From Cellvibrionales bacterium (GTDB lineage Bacteria; Pseudomonadota; Gammaproteobacteria; Pseudomonadales; JAHEGP01): DNA of 16,992 nt. Positions 7,152 through 15,036 of the stretch are shown piece by piece. The notes below the pieces were generated by a model. That model had not been told where the DNA came from and made no database searches. It saw only the letters and a list, made by a program, of their open reading frames with translations. The DNA lies in contig JAHEGP010000041.1 of assembly GCA_024645065.1 (NCBI GenBank), forward strand, positions 1-16,992, given 5' to 3'. Position 1 is the stretch's first letter. Each line of letters starts with the position of its first letter. The position numbers and the translations under genes were made by a program.

Positions 7152-8304
7152 ACCTGACGTCTCTGGCGCGAAACACCTTCAGCTCGGTACTGGATTTGTT
7201 GCGGGTGTCGAGTACGAAGCGGTACATGGCGTTATTCTCTGTTTTGGGTATCGTCCAGCGCCACTGCTTGCTGCCTACCACCAGTGTGGTCATGCCGGCC
7301 CTCACAGGGGTCCTACCCTCGTAAACTCCGTTACCCTTGTGTTTCAGTGCATGGGATGTTTTGCGTATCACGCGGTCATCCGCCATCGTGTTCATTTGCA
7401 TGATCTTGCTGGAGCGCGAGCGGGACCCTCGCTCCTTTGCCGTCTCGAGTAATGCCAGGTACTGGGCTTTGTCGCCAAGCAGGGAAGGTAGCCCATCGAC
7501 CGGGGGGCTGGCCATCGCGGATTGAGCGGCCGTTGTGCTTGCTGGCGCGAGTTCTGTACTCGCAGATGGAAGTGTCGTTCGGGTTGGTTGTCTGCTGGCG
7601 ACTGTCACTCCCCCTGCAGGCAGAACCCCCATCGGCTGGGTCCGGGCTTGTTTCTGTGCTGCCAGCCTGGCTTTCAGTTCTGCGAGTTCAGCCAGTGCAG
7701 CGGCTCGTTCTGCCCGGGCTTGGTCCAGTTCTTCACGGCTATTGCGCAATGCACCTTCTTTTTTCATTCTCAGTTCTCTTTCCTTTCTTGCCAGCGCGGC
7801 TGCCTGTTGGCGCGCCTGTTGTTCCATTTGCAGGATCAACTCTTGCTGTTCGCCAAGTTGTTTGCTGGTGGTGCTGATTTGTCGCCGGTTATCCTCAAGC
7901 TGCTCACGCAGGGCGACTTGCTGTTTTGCCAGATCGCTTACACTCTCTGTGGAGCGCAGGTATTTGCGCTGGGCCAGCAGGAATGCGAATCGTGCCGTTT
8001 CAGCGCGTTCTTTATTGGCAGCGCTCGGGACGCGCTGAGAAGTTCGCAGTGCCTGTTGAAATTCAAACTCCGCTTCTTTCAGCGCTTTTGCTTCCGGGGC
8101 GTAGCTGTCGGCTTGTTCGGCGATCTCTTTCTCCAGCTTCTGCAATTGTTCTTCGATACCGCTGTTTGACGATTGCAGAGAAGTCATTTGCTGGTGATAC
8201 TGCTCGACCTTCTGGCGCTCATGTTCAAGATCTTGCGCGCTGGTGAAGCCCGAGGACAGGGCAATCAGTGCGAAGAGCAAGCGGAGAAATATGCTGGGCA
8301 TCAT
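7150..8304 (-). CDS. Exported coiled-coil protein of unknown function
   Basis: Not recognised as a named family. The 384-residue product begins with an apparent signal peptide (MMPSIFLRLLFALIALSSG, possible cleavage after TSA at residue 23). Residues about 25-220 are charged and rich in Gln, Glu, Ala, Arg and Leu, with heptad-like spacing that predicts long coiled coils. About 220-275 is a Pro/Ala/Ser/Thr-rich linker. The last roughly 110 residues form a basic domain containing KQWRWTIP and NAMYRFVLDTRNKSSTELKV that I cannot place. There are no cysteines and no lipobox. Location is therefore probably periplasmic or cell-surface associated. The start is ATG 8304, with a second ATG one codon later; no strong ribosome-binding site is visible. 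The gene is convergent to oppF and divergent from cls, so it is probably a single transcription unit. Codon use resembles its neighbours. Confidence 0.85.
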   Translation of the reverse strand: MMPSIFLRLLFALIALSSGFTSAQDLEHERQKVEQYHQQMTSLQSSNSGIEEQLQKLEKEIAEQADSYAPEAKALKEAEFEFQQALRTSQRVPSAANKERAETARFAFLLAQRKYLRSTESVSDLAKQQVALREQLEDNRRQISTTSKQLGEQQELILQMEQQARQQAAALARKERELRMKKEGALRNSREELDQARAERAAALAELAELKARLAAQKQARTQPMGVLPAGGVTVASRQPTRTTLPSASTELAPASTTAAQSAMASPPVDGLPSLLGDKAQYLALLETAKERGSRSRSSKIMQMNTMADDRVIRKTSHALKHKGNGVYEGRTPVRAGMTTLVVGSKQWRWTIPKTENNAMYRFVLDTRNKSSTELKVFRARDVR

Positions 8305-8582
8305 GAAAAAAATCGTTCTTTGGGTTATTGACGGTTATTCCCTGGTGGTGCCTGGCGCCTATTACCAGCAGCCGCTGTGGCCCCGGTTCTCTGCGCTGCA
8401 ATAAATCTAGCACACAACTTGAGATTCTTCCGGCAACGGTTTTTCCGACCTCTTGTCACCCGTTTTTGGGTCCAGGGCGCGATATAAGCAGCCGCGTGGC
8501 AAGTTGTATGGCACGGCTCTGGTGCAAGCGGCATAATAGCGTCCAAGCCAGAGCGATTAGCTGGCACTGGCAGTGGAATGAG

Positions 8583-10037
8583 ATGGTGCACCTGAATTTT
8601 ACCCTTGAACAAGCGATGCCCTACCTCAACTGGGCAGCGGTGGCGCTTGGCGTCGTTGCGTCGGTAGCTGGCGCAGTGCACGCTTTATATAACAAACGTG
8701 ATCCCCGCAGTGCCGCCGCCTGGGTGGCGATTTGTCTGATGTGGCCACTGGTAGGTGCTGTTATCTACCTTCTTCTCGGCAAGAATCGGATCAAGACGCG
8801 GGCGCGGCAGCTTCATGGCACCGCCGTGGGGCCATTACCGGCGGCAAGATTCCCGCCCCACGGCGGTGATTGCAGCGGGCAAATCAGGGACCACTATAAA
8901 AGCCTGGCCAGCCTGTCTGCGGCTACCAGTTTGCTGCCGTTGGTGGGCGGCAATCGGCTGGAAGTGCTGGTGAACGGCGAGCAGGCATATCCCGCAATGC
9001 TGGAGGCCATTGATACGGCCACTTATAGTATTTATCTGGCCAGCTATATATTTGATGGTGCTGGTATCGGCCGCAAGTTTATCGACAGCCTGGCCGCTGC
9101 AAGGGCCCGGGGTGTCGAGGTGCGCGTGTTGATCGATGGCTTTGGCCAGCTTTATTCCTGGCCGCGGGCTCACCGGCGCCTGCGAAGGCAGGGTGTACCC
9201 ACGGCCTTATATTTGCCGACCAGCCTGTTTCCGCCACGCATCACCATCAACCTGCGCAATCACCGAAAAATTCTGGTGATTGATGGCGACACCGCTTTTA
9301 CTGGCGGGATGAATATACGCCAGCACCATATGGTTGCAACGGTCAAGAAACGCAATCGTACTGAAGACATTCATTTTCGCCTGCAAGGTCCGGTTGTTAA
9401 GCAGCTGCAGGATGTGTTTGTCTCTGACTGGCGTTTCAGCAGCAACCTGTTTATCAATCCGCCGAATTCCCGGACCGTCCACCAGGGTGGGGCCTGTTGT
9501 CGCGTCATCGATGACGGACCCAATGACGATTGCGACAAGCTGTTGCGCATCCTGATTGGGGCGATTGATACTGCTCGTGAATATGTCTCGATTATGACGC
9601 CTTACTTCCTGCCGGAGAGGGAACTGCAGGTCGCACTCGAAATGGCCGCACTAAGAGGGGTAGAGGTACGCATTATCCTGCCGGGTAAGAACAATATGCC
9701 CTTTGTGAACTGGGCCACTTTTCACCAACTCGATGAGCTTTTGAAAAATGGCGTGCAGGTGTATTTGTACAATGGCGATTTCGTACACAGCAAGCTTTTT
9801 GTGGCAGACGATTACTATGCCCAGATCGGTTCATACAATCTCGACCCGCGCAGTTTGAAGCTCAATTTCGAGGTGGCGGTCGAATCCTACAGCGAAGAGG
9901 CGGCAGCGCCGCTAGCGGCTTATTTTCGCAGCCGCCTGGAGAATTGCCTCCCCCTGAGTCGCGAGTGGCTGTCATCCCGGTCGGCGGGGCAGCGTTTCAG
10001 CAGCGCATTGTTCTGGTTGATGTCCCCCTATCTATAA
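8583..10037 (+). CDS. cls: Cardiolipin synthase (two-HKD phospholipase D family)
   Basis: Membrane enzyme that makes cardiolipin by phosphatidyl transfer. Translation from ATG 8583 gives 484 residues, the usual bacterial Cls length. Seen: two N-terminal membrane segments (about 15-35 and 44-66) with the PLDc_N motif NKRDPRSAAAWV and LGKNRIK, first HKD motif NHRKILVIDGD with H227, K229 and D234, then GGMNI, and second HKD motif VHSKLFVADD with H402, K404 and D409, then GSYNLDPRSLKLNFE. The frame is open upstream to 8328, but those 85 codons look non-coding and would put a soluble tail before the first membrane segment. A second possible ATG lies 11 codons inside. The 278 bp between this gene and the divergent coiled-coil gene must hold both promoters; I could not pick out a convincing -35/-10 pair there. 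Confidence 0.95.
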   Translation: MVHLNFTLEQAMPYLNWAAVALGVVASVAGAVHALYNKRDPRSAAAWVAICLMWPLVGAVIYLLLGKNRIKTRARQLHGTAVGPLPAARFPPHGGDCSGQIRDHYKSLASLSAATSLLPLVGGNRLEVLVNGEQAYPAMLEAIDTATYSIYLASYIFDGAGIGRKFIDSLAAARARGVEVRVLIDGFGQLYSWPRAHRRLRRQGVPTALYLPTSLFPPRITINLRNHRKILVIDGDTAFTGGMNIRQHHMVATVKKRNRTEDIHFRLQGPVVKQLQDVFVSDWRFSSNLFINPPNSRTVHQGGACCRVIDDGPNDDCDKLLRILIGAIDTAREYVSIMTPYFLPERELQVALEMAALRGVEVRIILPGKNNMPFVNWATFHQLDELLKNGVQVYLYNGDFVHSKLFVADDYYAQIGSYNLDPRSLKLNFEVAVESYSEEAAAPLAAYFRSRLENCLPLSREWLSSRSAGQRFSSALFWLMSPYL

Positions 10038-10086
10038 GCCAATCGCTGACTACCCTGAAGTTTTATTGCGCGGGATCCCCTCGCCG

Positions 10087-10569
10087 TCAACCAAAGTGTA
10101 CCGGCGGCAGTTCGGGCGCTGGCAACACAATCTTCTCGGTAGAGACCCGCGCCATGGCCTCACCGACCAGAACTCGATCACCGTGCTGATTGGTCACGAG
10201 GGTGGAAAAAGTGACGAAGTTCTTGCCGGCGCGCTTTTTTATGACTTCGATGAGAATGGTGAGCTCATCGCCGACCTTCACTGGCTGCTTGAATTTCATG
10301 CTCTGGGTCAGGTAAACGCTGCCCGGTCCCGGCAGTTCCAGGGCCATGGCCGCCGATACCAGGGCCGCCGTATACATGCCATGGGCGATGCGCTCGCCGA
10401 ACTGGGTGGATTTCGCATAGTCCCCGTCCACGTGCACCGGGTTGTTATCGCCCGAAACCTTGGCAAATAACAGAATGTCTTGTTCGGTGATGGTTTTTTG
10501 ATGGCTGCACGTTTGGCCGACCTGGATTTCGTCGAAGGGAACGTTTTCTATCGTTTTCACAGGCTGCAT
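10087..10569 (-). CDS. MaoC-like (R)-specific enoyl-CoA hydratase
   Basis: Single hot-dog-domain hydratase of the MaoC/PhaJ type, 160 residues. It probably hydrates trans-2-enoyl-CoA to (R)-3-hydroxyacyl-CoA in fatty-acid or polyhydroxyalkanoate metabolism. Seen: the hydratase-2 motif FAKVSGDNNPVHVDGDYA with the catalytic pair D41 and H46 (five residues apart, as in PhaJ), followed by FGERIAHGMYTAALVS. The C-terminal half has FKQPVKVGDELTI, the usual second strand pair. Start ATG at 10569; the upstream sequence on this strand contains TACAAT that might be a -10 element but has no clear -35. It is convergent with cls, with 49 bp between stops. No polyhydroxyalkanoate synthase is in the window, so the pathway is not fixed; dehydratase roles in other acyl-CoA pathways remain possible. 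Confidence 0.9.
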   Translation of the reverse strand: MQPVKTIENVPFDEIQVGQTCSHQKTITEQDILLFAKVSGDNNPVHVDGDYAKSTQFGERIAHGMYTAALVSAAMALELPGPGSVYLTQSMKFKQPVKVGDELTILIEVIKKRAGKNFVTFSTLVTNQHGDRVLVGEAMARVSTEKIVLPAPELPPVHFG

Positions 10570-10634
10570 CCTGGCTGAGGTAGCGCTTTTGGCATCGGGG
10601 CCTCATTGTACCCAAAAAAAAGCTCCGACACCTC

Positions 10635-10730
10635 TGGCCGGGGGGTCGCTGGCCGGGGTTTGGCAAGGCCAATAGCGCTTGGCCGCGCAGTGCATCTGGC
10701 CGACCGCATCTGGCCGACCGCATCCGGCCA
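10635..10730. repeat. TGGCC-rich region with a 14-bp tandem repeat
   Basis: In the gap between the hydratase gene and hrpA the unit GCATCTGGCCGACC occurs twice exactly in tandem (10692-10705, 10706-10719), followed by a partial copy GCATCCGGCC (10720-10729). Further TGGCCG copies lie upstream between about 10635 and 10690. An open frame crosses it on the plus strand (10606-10884), but the product is low-complexity and resembles nothing known to me. No function is assigned. Confidence 0.75.
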
Positions 10731-10854
10731 AAGACCGGCGGTCCCAAAGGCTGCGGTGGGGAGTGATGCGGCACTCTCGGGGGCTCCGGCTTCTTCTGTT
10801 TGCTTCTTCTGCTGGCAATTGACAGGCCGGTGCAGCACCGATAACTTGCCGCTT

Positions 10855-10860
10855 AGGGGA
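10855..10860 (+). promoter_or_regulatory. Ribosome-binding site fixing the GTG start of hrpA
   Basis: AGGGGA lies 5 nt before GTG 10866. This supports the GTG start over the internal TTG at 10932, which lacks a comparable site. Confidence 0.7.
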
Positions 10861-10865
10861 AATCG

Positions 10866-13800
10866 GTGGCACAAGATTGGCTAACCGCAGGCCACCACGA
10901 GTCGAAAACGACGGGCAGTACAGGAGTATCCTTGGAACGGCAATATCTGCAAGCGCAACTGAGATGGCAGGTGATGGCGGCCGATCGAAAGCGTCTGGTG
11001 CGGCTGCAGCGAGACATCAAGCAGGCGGGTTCCCGGCATCAGCCGATCGGCAAATCAGCACAGCGATTGGCGGATCTGGTTGATGGCTCGCTGGCCAGGG
11101 TGGAAAGTCGCCGCCAATCGATCCCCGTTTTACGTTATCCGGAAGAGTTGCCGGTGGTGATGCAGCGGCAGCAGCTCCTCGATGCTATCGCTAACAATCA
11201 GGTGCTCATCGTCGCCGGGGCCACCGGGTCGGGCAAAACAACCCAGCTACCCAAACTCTGTCTCGAGCTGGGTTATGGCACCCGCGGCCGCATTGGTCAC
11301 ACCCAGCCAAGGCGGATTGCGGCGCGAGCAGTCGCCGCACGAATTGCCAGTGAGCTCGATACCAGGGTCGGCGAACTGGTCGGCTACCAGGTTCGCTTCG
11401 GCGATAACTGCAGCGACAGCACCCTGATCAAGTTGATGACAGATGGCGTACTGCTGGCCGAGATACAGCACGACCGGCGGCTGGATCAATACGATACATT
11501 GATTATCGATGAGGCCCATGAGCGCAGCCTCAATATCGACTTTATCCTCGGTTACCTCAAAAAGCTGTTGCCCCTGCGACCAGACCTTAAGGTCATCATT
11601 ACTTCCGCGACGATAGACGTGGACAGCTTTTCCGCTTACTTCGACGCTGCACCGGTCATCGATGTATCCGGCCGGGCCTGGCCAGTAGATCTTCACTACC
11701 TGCAGGCGGACCCGGAAACCGAATCCGGTCTATCCGAACAGGTGCTCGTTGCTTGCGAGTACATTGAAGATCTGGAACGCAGGGGGGAAGGTCAGCAACA
11801 GGGGGATATCCTGGTGTTTTTGCCCGGGGAGAGAGATATTCGCGATTGTGCTCTAAAGTTGCGCCGGGCCGCGCTGCCTCACTGGGATATCCTGCCACTT
11901 TATGCTCGCCTGGCTCGAGCTGAACAGGACCGCGTGTTCGACCTGGCTAAGCGTCGTGGGCGGCGTGTGGTACTGGCCACCAATGTGGCGGAGACCTCAC
12001 TGACTGTTCCGGGTATTCGCTATGTTATCGATACCGGACTGGCGCGAATATCACGCTACAGCCATCGCAGCCGTGTCCAGCGCCTGCCGATAGAAGCGAT
12101 ATCCCGGGCCAGCGCGGATCAACGCAGCGGCCGCTGCGGTCGAGAGGCTCCCGGCACCTGCATCAGGCTGTACAGCGAAGAGGATTTTAATGGGCGCCCG
12201 GAGTTTACCGAGTCCGAGATTCACCGAACCAATCTTGCCGCGGTTGTTTTGCAGCTAACGCGCCTGCAATTTGGTGATGTTGAGAGTTTCCCATTTATCG
12301 AAACCCCTGATCCCAGGCTGGTGCGCGATGGGTATCGGCTGCTGGATGAACTTGGGGCTATTGACTCCGCTGGCAAGCTCACCGCGATAGGCGACCAGCT
12401 GGCCCGGATTCCCGCGGACCCGAGGGTGGGTCGAATGTTACTGGCCGGGGAGCAATACGGCTGCCTTTCCGAACTATTGGTGGTGGCGGCTGCAATCAGT
12501 ATCCAGGATCCAAGGGAGCGGCCCCTGGATAAGCAGCAGGCTGCGGACCAGGCTCATGGTCGTTTTCGGATAAACAGCTCGGACTTTATGACTCTGCTCA
12601 AGTTGTGGGAGTACTTCGAACAATGCCGCCAGGAAATTGGCAGGAGCCAGCTACGCAAACTCTGTCGCCAGGAATTCCTGTCGGTGTCGCGTTTGTTCGA
12701 ATGGCGCGATTTGCATTTTCAGCTGGCGAGGATTTGCCGGCGACTGGGTTTGCGCTTGAATCATGAGCCTGCGACACAGGAGTCTGTCCACCGCGCCGTT
12801 CTAACCGGTTTGTTAAGTCACGTGGGCAAGCGCGAGGAAAAGCGTGACTACCTCGGGACTCGAAATCGCAAATTCAGCCTTTTCCCTGGATCACATCTGG
12901 CGAAAAAGCCACCGGCCTGGATAATGGCGACTGAGCTGGTCGATACCGGCAAGGTGTATGCACGCATCAATGGCGCAATTGAGCCGGAATGGGTGATTAG
13001 TGCGGCGGGGCCGCTACTCAAGCACAGTTATCAGGAGCCCCACTTCAGCCGGAGCCAGCAGGCGGTGATGGCGAAGCAGAAAACCTCCCTTTACGGGCTG
13101 GTCTTGTCAGAAAGCAAGCTGGTCAGCTTTGGGCGCATCGATCCGGAACTGGCGCGCGAGTTGTACATACGCGGGGCCCTGGTAGAAGGCAATTATCGGG
13201 GCAAGGCGGGCTTCTGGCGGCACAACCAGGCGCTGCTAAGGGAGGTGGGCGAGCTGGAAACCCGCTTGCGGCGCCATGACCTCCTGGTCGATGATGATGA
13301 TCTTTACCATTTCTATGATACGCGAATCCCGGCAGATATCCATAACACGCCGGCACTGGAGAAATGGCGAAAGCAGGTCGAGAAACAATCGCCTCGATTG
13401 TTGTTCCTGTCGCGTCAGCAGGTGTTGCGTCTGGACCCTGAAACAGATGTTCAACAGCAGTTTCCCGACAGTTTGCAGGTGGCGGATGTCGAGCTGCCCC
13501 TGCATTATACCTTCGCCCCGGGGGGAGCAACGGACGGCGTGACCGCCATAGTGCCGCTGGCTGCGCTGAATCGATTGCCCCCCGCGCGGTTCGACTGGCT
13601 GGTGCCTGGCTTGTTGCGGGAAAAGTGTGTCGAGTTGGTCAAGAGCCTGCCCCGCCAATGGCGCAAACAGCTGGTGCCGGTGCCCGATACCATCGATCGC
13701 GTGTTGCCGCTGCTGCAAGCCGGCGATTCGCCCCTGGTGCAATGTCTGTCCAGGGCTATACAGCGACAATTCGGGGTAACTGTTCCCGCCGATGCCTGGT

Positions 13801-14843
13801 CGGAGGTCCGGCTCGATCCGTACTATCGCATGAATTTTTCAGTGGTTGATACAGGGGCCAGAGTGATTGCCAGTGGCAGGGATCTGGCCGATCTGCTTGC
13901 ACGCTTGCGGCCTCAACTGCGCAGCGAAATTGTGCGCGCCGAACCCGATTTGGGCAGCAGCGTATACCGGGACTGGGGCTTTGGTGAACTGCCTCCCTCC
14001 CGGGTTCTCAAGCATGGTACGCAGTCGGTGCTGGTTTATCCGGCGGTGGTGGACCATGGCGAAGGTGTGATTCTGGAGCATTGTGATCGCCCCGAGGATG
14101 CCAACAGGAAAAACCGGCACGGATTGGCGAGGCTCTACATGCTGGCACTGGCACAGCAGGCCAAGTATTTAAAAAAGGAATTCCTGCGCGACAACCAGGC
14201 CCGTTTGCAGCTCGGGCAGCTGATGCCGCGGGAGCAAATGCTTGAGGATTACCTGTTGGCAGTGTTTCGAAACTGTTTTGTAGACGGACAGAAACCCCCT
14301 CGCGATGAAGCCCAGTTCGCTGCAGTACTGGCAGAGCGCCAGAGCAGCCTGTTGAACCTCGCCAACGACTATCATCGGCTGTTGATGGAGATCATTTCCC
14401 TCAATCACGGGATACGAATAGCCCTTGGCCAGCTCGATGAGAATGCCTGGCGCTACGCGATCGCGGATATGCAACAACAACTTCAGGCCCTGCTAGGCGA
14501 GCATTTCCTGTTGCGAGTCAATGACCGGCAAATCCGCGAATATCCGCGATTCCTTCGAGCACTGGCCTACCGCATTGAGAAACTCAACGGCCACCGGCAA
14601 AAGGACCAGCGCGGCACAGAAGCCATTGCGCCCCACATCGAGCGGCTCCAGCAGCTGGCGGGAGAATTCTATGAAAATCTCGATGTCGCCAGTGGGCCGG
14701 TTGAGTACCGCTGGATGCTGGAGGAATACCGGGTGTCACTATTTGCCCAGGCGGTGGGAACGCGCGTTCCTGTCTCCGCCAAACGCCTTGACCGGGCTTG
14801 GCAACAGTGGCAGGAGCAACGGGTGGCAGTCAACGCTGGCTGA
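10866..14843 (+). CDS. hrpA: ATP-dependent RNA helicase HrpA (DEAH box)
   Basis: Large DEAH-box RNA helicase of proteobacteria. The E. coli homologue acts in mRNA processing and in clearing stalled ribosomes. Length from the GTG at 10866 is 1325 residues, close to the 1300 of E. coli HrpA. Seen in order: N-terminal helical region 1-95, Walker A GATGSGKTT at 118-126, GHTQPRR, LMTDGVLLAEIQ, DEAHERSLN from 215, TSAT, then the second RecA domain with TNVAETSLTVPGIRYVIDTG and QRSGRCGR. The helicase-associated and OB-like part follows (FSLFPGSHLAKKPPAW), and the long DUF3418-type C-terminal half ends in the YRWMLEEYRVSLFAQ motif that closes HrpA proteins. Intact, with no frameshift. It is 193 bp from the RiPP operon on the same strand, without an obvious terminator between. 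Confidence 0.97.
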   Translation: MAQDWLTAGHHESKTTGSTGVSLERQYLQAQLRWQVMAADRKRLVRLQRDIKQAGSRHQPIGKSAQRLADLVDGSLARVESRRQSIPVLRYPEELPVVMQRQQLLDAIANNQVLIVAGATGSGKTTQLPKLCLELGYGTRGRIGHTQPRRIAARAVAARIASELDTRVGELVGYQVRFGDNCSDSTLIKLMTDGVLLAEIQHDRRLDQYDTLIIDEAHERSLNIDFILGYLKKLLPLRPDLKVIITSATIDVDSFSAYFDAAPVIDVSGRAWPVDLHYLQADPETESGLSEQVLVACEYIEDLERRGEGQQQGDILVFLPGERDIRDCALKLRRAALPHWDILPLYARLARAEQDRVFDLAKRRGRRVVLATNVAETSLTVPGIRYVIDTGLARISRYSHRSRVQRLPIEAISRASADQRSGRCGREAPGTCIRLYSEEDFNGRPEFTESEIHRTNLAAVVLQLTRLQFGDVESFPFIETPDPRLVRDGYRLLDELGAIDSAGKLTAIGDQLARIPADPRVGRMLLAGEQYGCLSELLVVAAAISIQDPRERPLDKQQAADQAHGRFRINSSDFMTLLKLWEYFEQCRQEIGRSQLRKLCRQEFLSVSRLFEWRDLHFQLARICRRLGLRLNHEPATQESVHRAVLTGLLSHVGKREEKRDYLGTRNRKFSLFPGSHLAKKPPAWIMATELVDTGKVYARINGAIEPEWVISAAGPLLKHSYQEPHFSRSQQAVMAKQKTSLYGLVLSESKLVSFGRIDPELARELYIRGALVEGNYRGKAGFWRHNQALLREVGELETRLRRHDLLVDDDDLYHFYDTRIPADIHNTPALEKWRKQVEKQSPRLLFLSRQQVLRLDPETDVQQQFPDSLQVADVELPLHYTFAPGGATDGVTAIVPLAALNRLPPARFDWLVPGLLREKCVELVKSLPRQWRKQLVPVPDTIDRVLPLLQAGDSPLVQCLSRAIQRQFGVTVPADAWSEVRLDPYYRMNFSVVDTGARVIASGRDLADLLARLRPQLRSEIVRAEPDLGSSVYRDWGFGELPPSRVLKHGTQSVLVYPAVVDHGEGVILEHCDRPEDANRKNRHGLARLYMLALAQQAKYLKKEFLRDNQARLQLGQLMPREQMLEDYLLAVFRNCFVDGQKPPRDEAQFAAVLAERQSSLLNLANDYHRLLMEIISLNHGIRIALGQLDENAWRYAIADMQQQLQALLGEHFLLRVNDRQIREYPRFLRALAYRIEKLNGHRQKDQRGTEAIAPHIERLQQLAGEFYENLDVASGPVEYRWMLEEYRVSLFAQAVGTRVPVSAKRLDRAWQQWQEQRVAVNAG

Positions 14844-14904
14844 GTCGGCATGTCAGCGCGCTGCAGGCGGCAATAGCAGGTCCCTGAAAACCGGTAAAAA
14901 TCGC

Positions 14905-14946
14905 GAAACTGTTAGATGAGTTTCCTGTCATAGTAGACACGGTGTC
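14905..14946. promoter_or_regulatory. Two inverted repeats upstream of the RiPP operon
   Basis: In the 193-bp gap between hrpA and the precursor gene are GAAACT-8 nt-AGTTTC (14905-14910 and 14919-14924), a perfect 6-bp inverted repeat, and GACAC-G-GTGTC (14936-14946), a perfect 5-bp inverted repeat. Neither is followed by a T-run, so they are not terminators; operator or RNA-hairpin roles are possible. I could not assign a convincing promoter: TTGAGA at 14970-14975 and TAACAT at 14998-15003 are 22 nt apart, too far for a standard sigma-70 promoter. Confidence 0.4.
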
Positions 14947-15023
14947 GTTCTCGGGGCAAGATCTTATCCTTGAGATAGATGCCGAAAGCGGATGGCCTAA
15001 CATGGCCTCCAATTACCTCAATA

Positions 15024-15030
15024 AAGGAGA
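15024..15030 (+). promoter_or_regulatory. Strong ribosome-binding site of the RiPP precursor gene
   Basis: AAGGAGA ends 6 nt before ATG 15037. It is the best Shine-Dalgarno sequence in the window and fits high expression of a stoichiometric metal-binding peptide compared with its modifying enzymes. Confidence 0.8.
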
Positions 15031-15036
15031 TACCCC

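Noticed and set aside
7522..8169. 215-codon plus-strand frame rich in Cys, Phe and Leu
   Set aside because: It is the antisense shadow of the coiled-coil gene; its odd composition follows from the repetitive Gln/Glu/Ala codons on the other strand.
8328..8582. Upstream extension of cardiolipin synthase
   Set aside because: The extra 85 residues do not resemble Cls N-termini, and the family pattern begins at the ATG at 8583.
10062..10086. GGGATCCC palindrome between cls and the hydratase gene as a terminator
   Set aside because: It has no loop and no adjacent T-run, so it cannot form a standard intrinsic terminator.
10606..10884. 92-codon plus-strand frame between the hydratase gene and hrpA
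   Set aside because: Low-complexity translation of a TGGCC-repeat region, no recognisable domain, and it overlaps the hrpA start.
14970..15003. TTGAGA ... TAACAT as a sigma-70 promoter for the RiPP operon
   Set aside because: The spacing is 22 nt, well outside the normal 16-18 nt.
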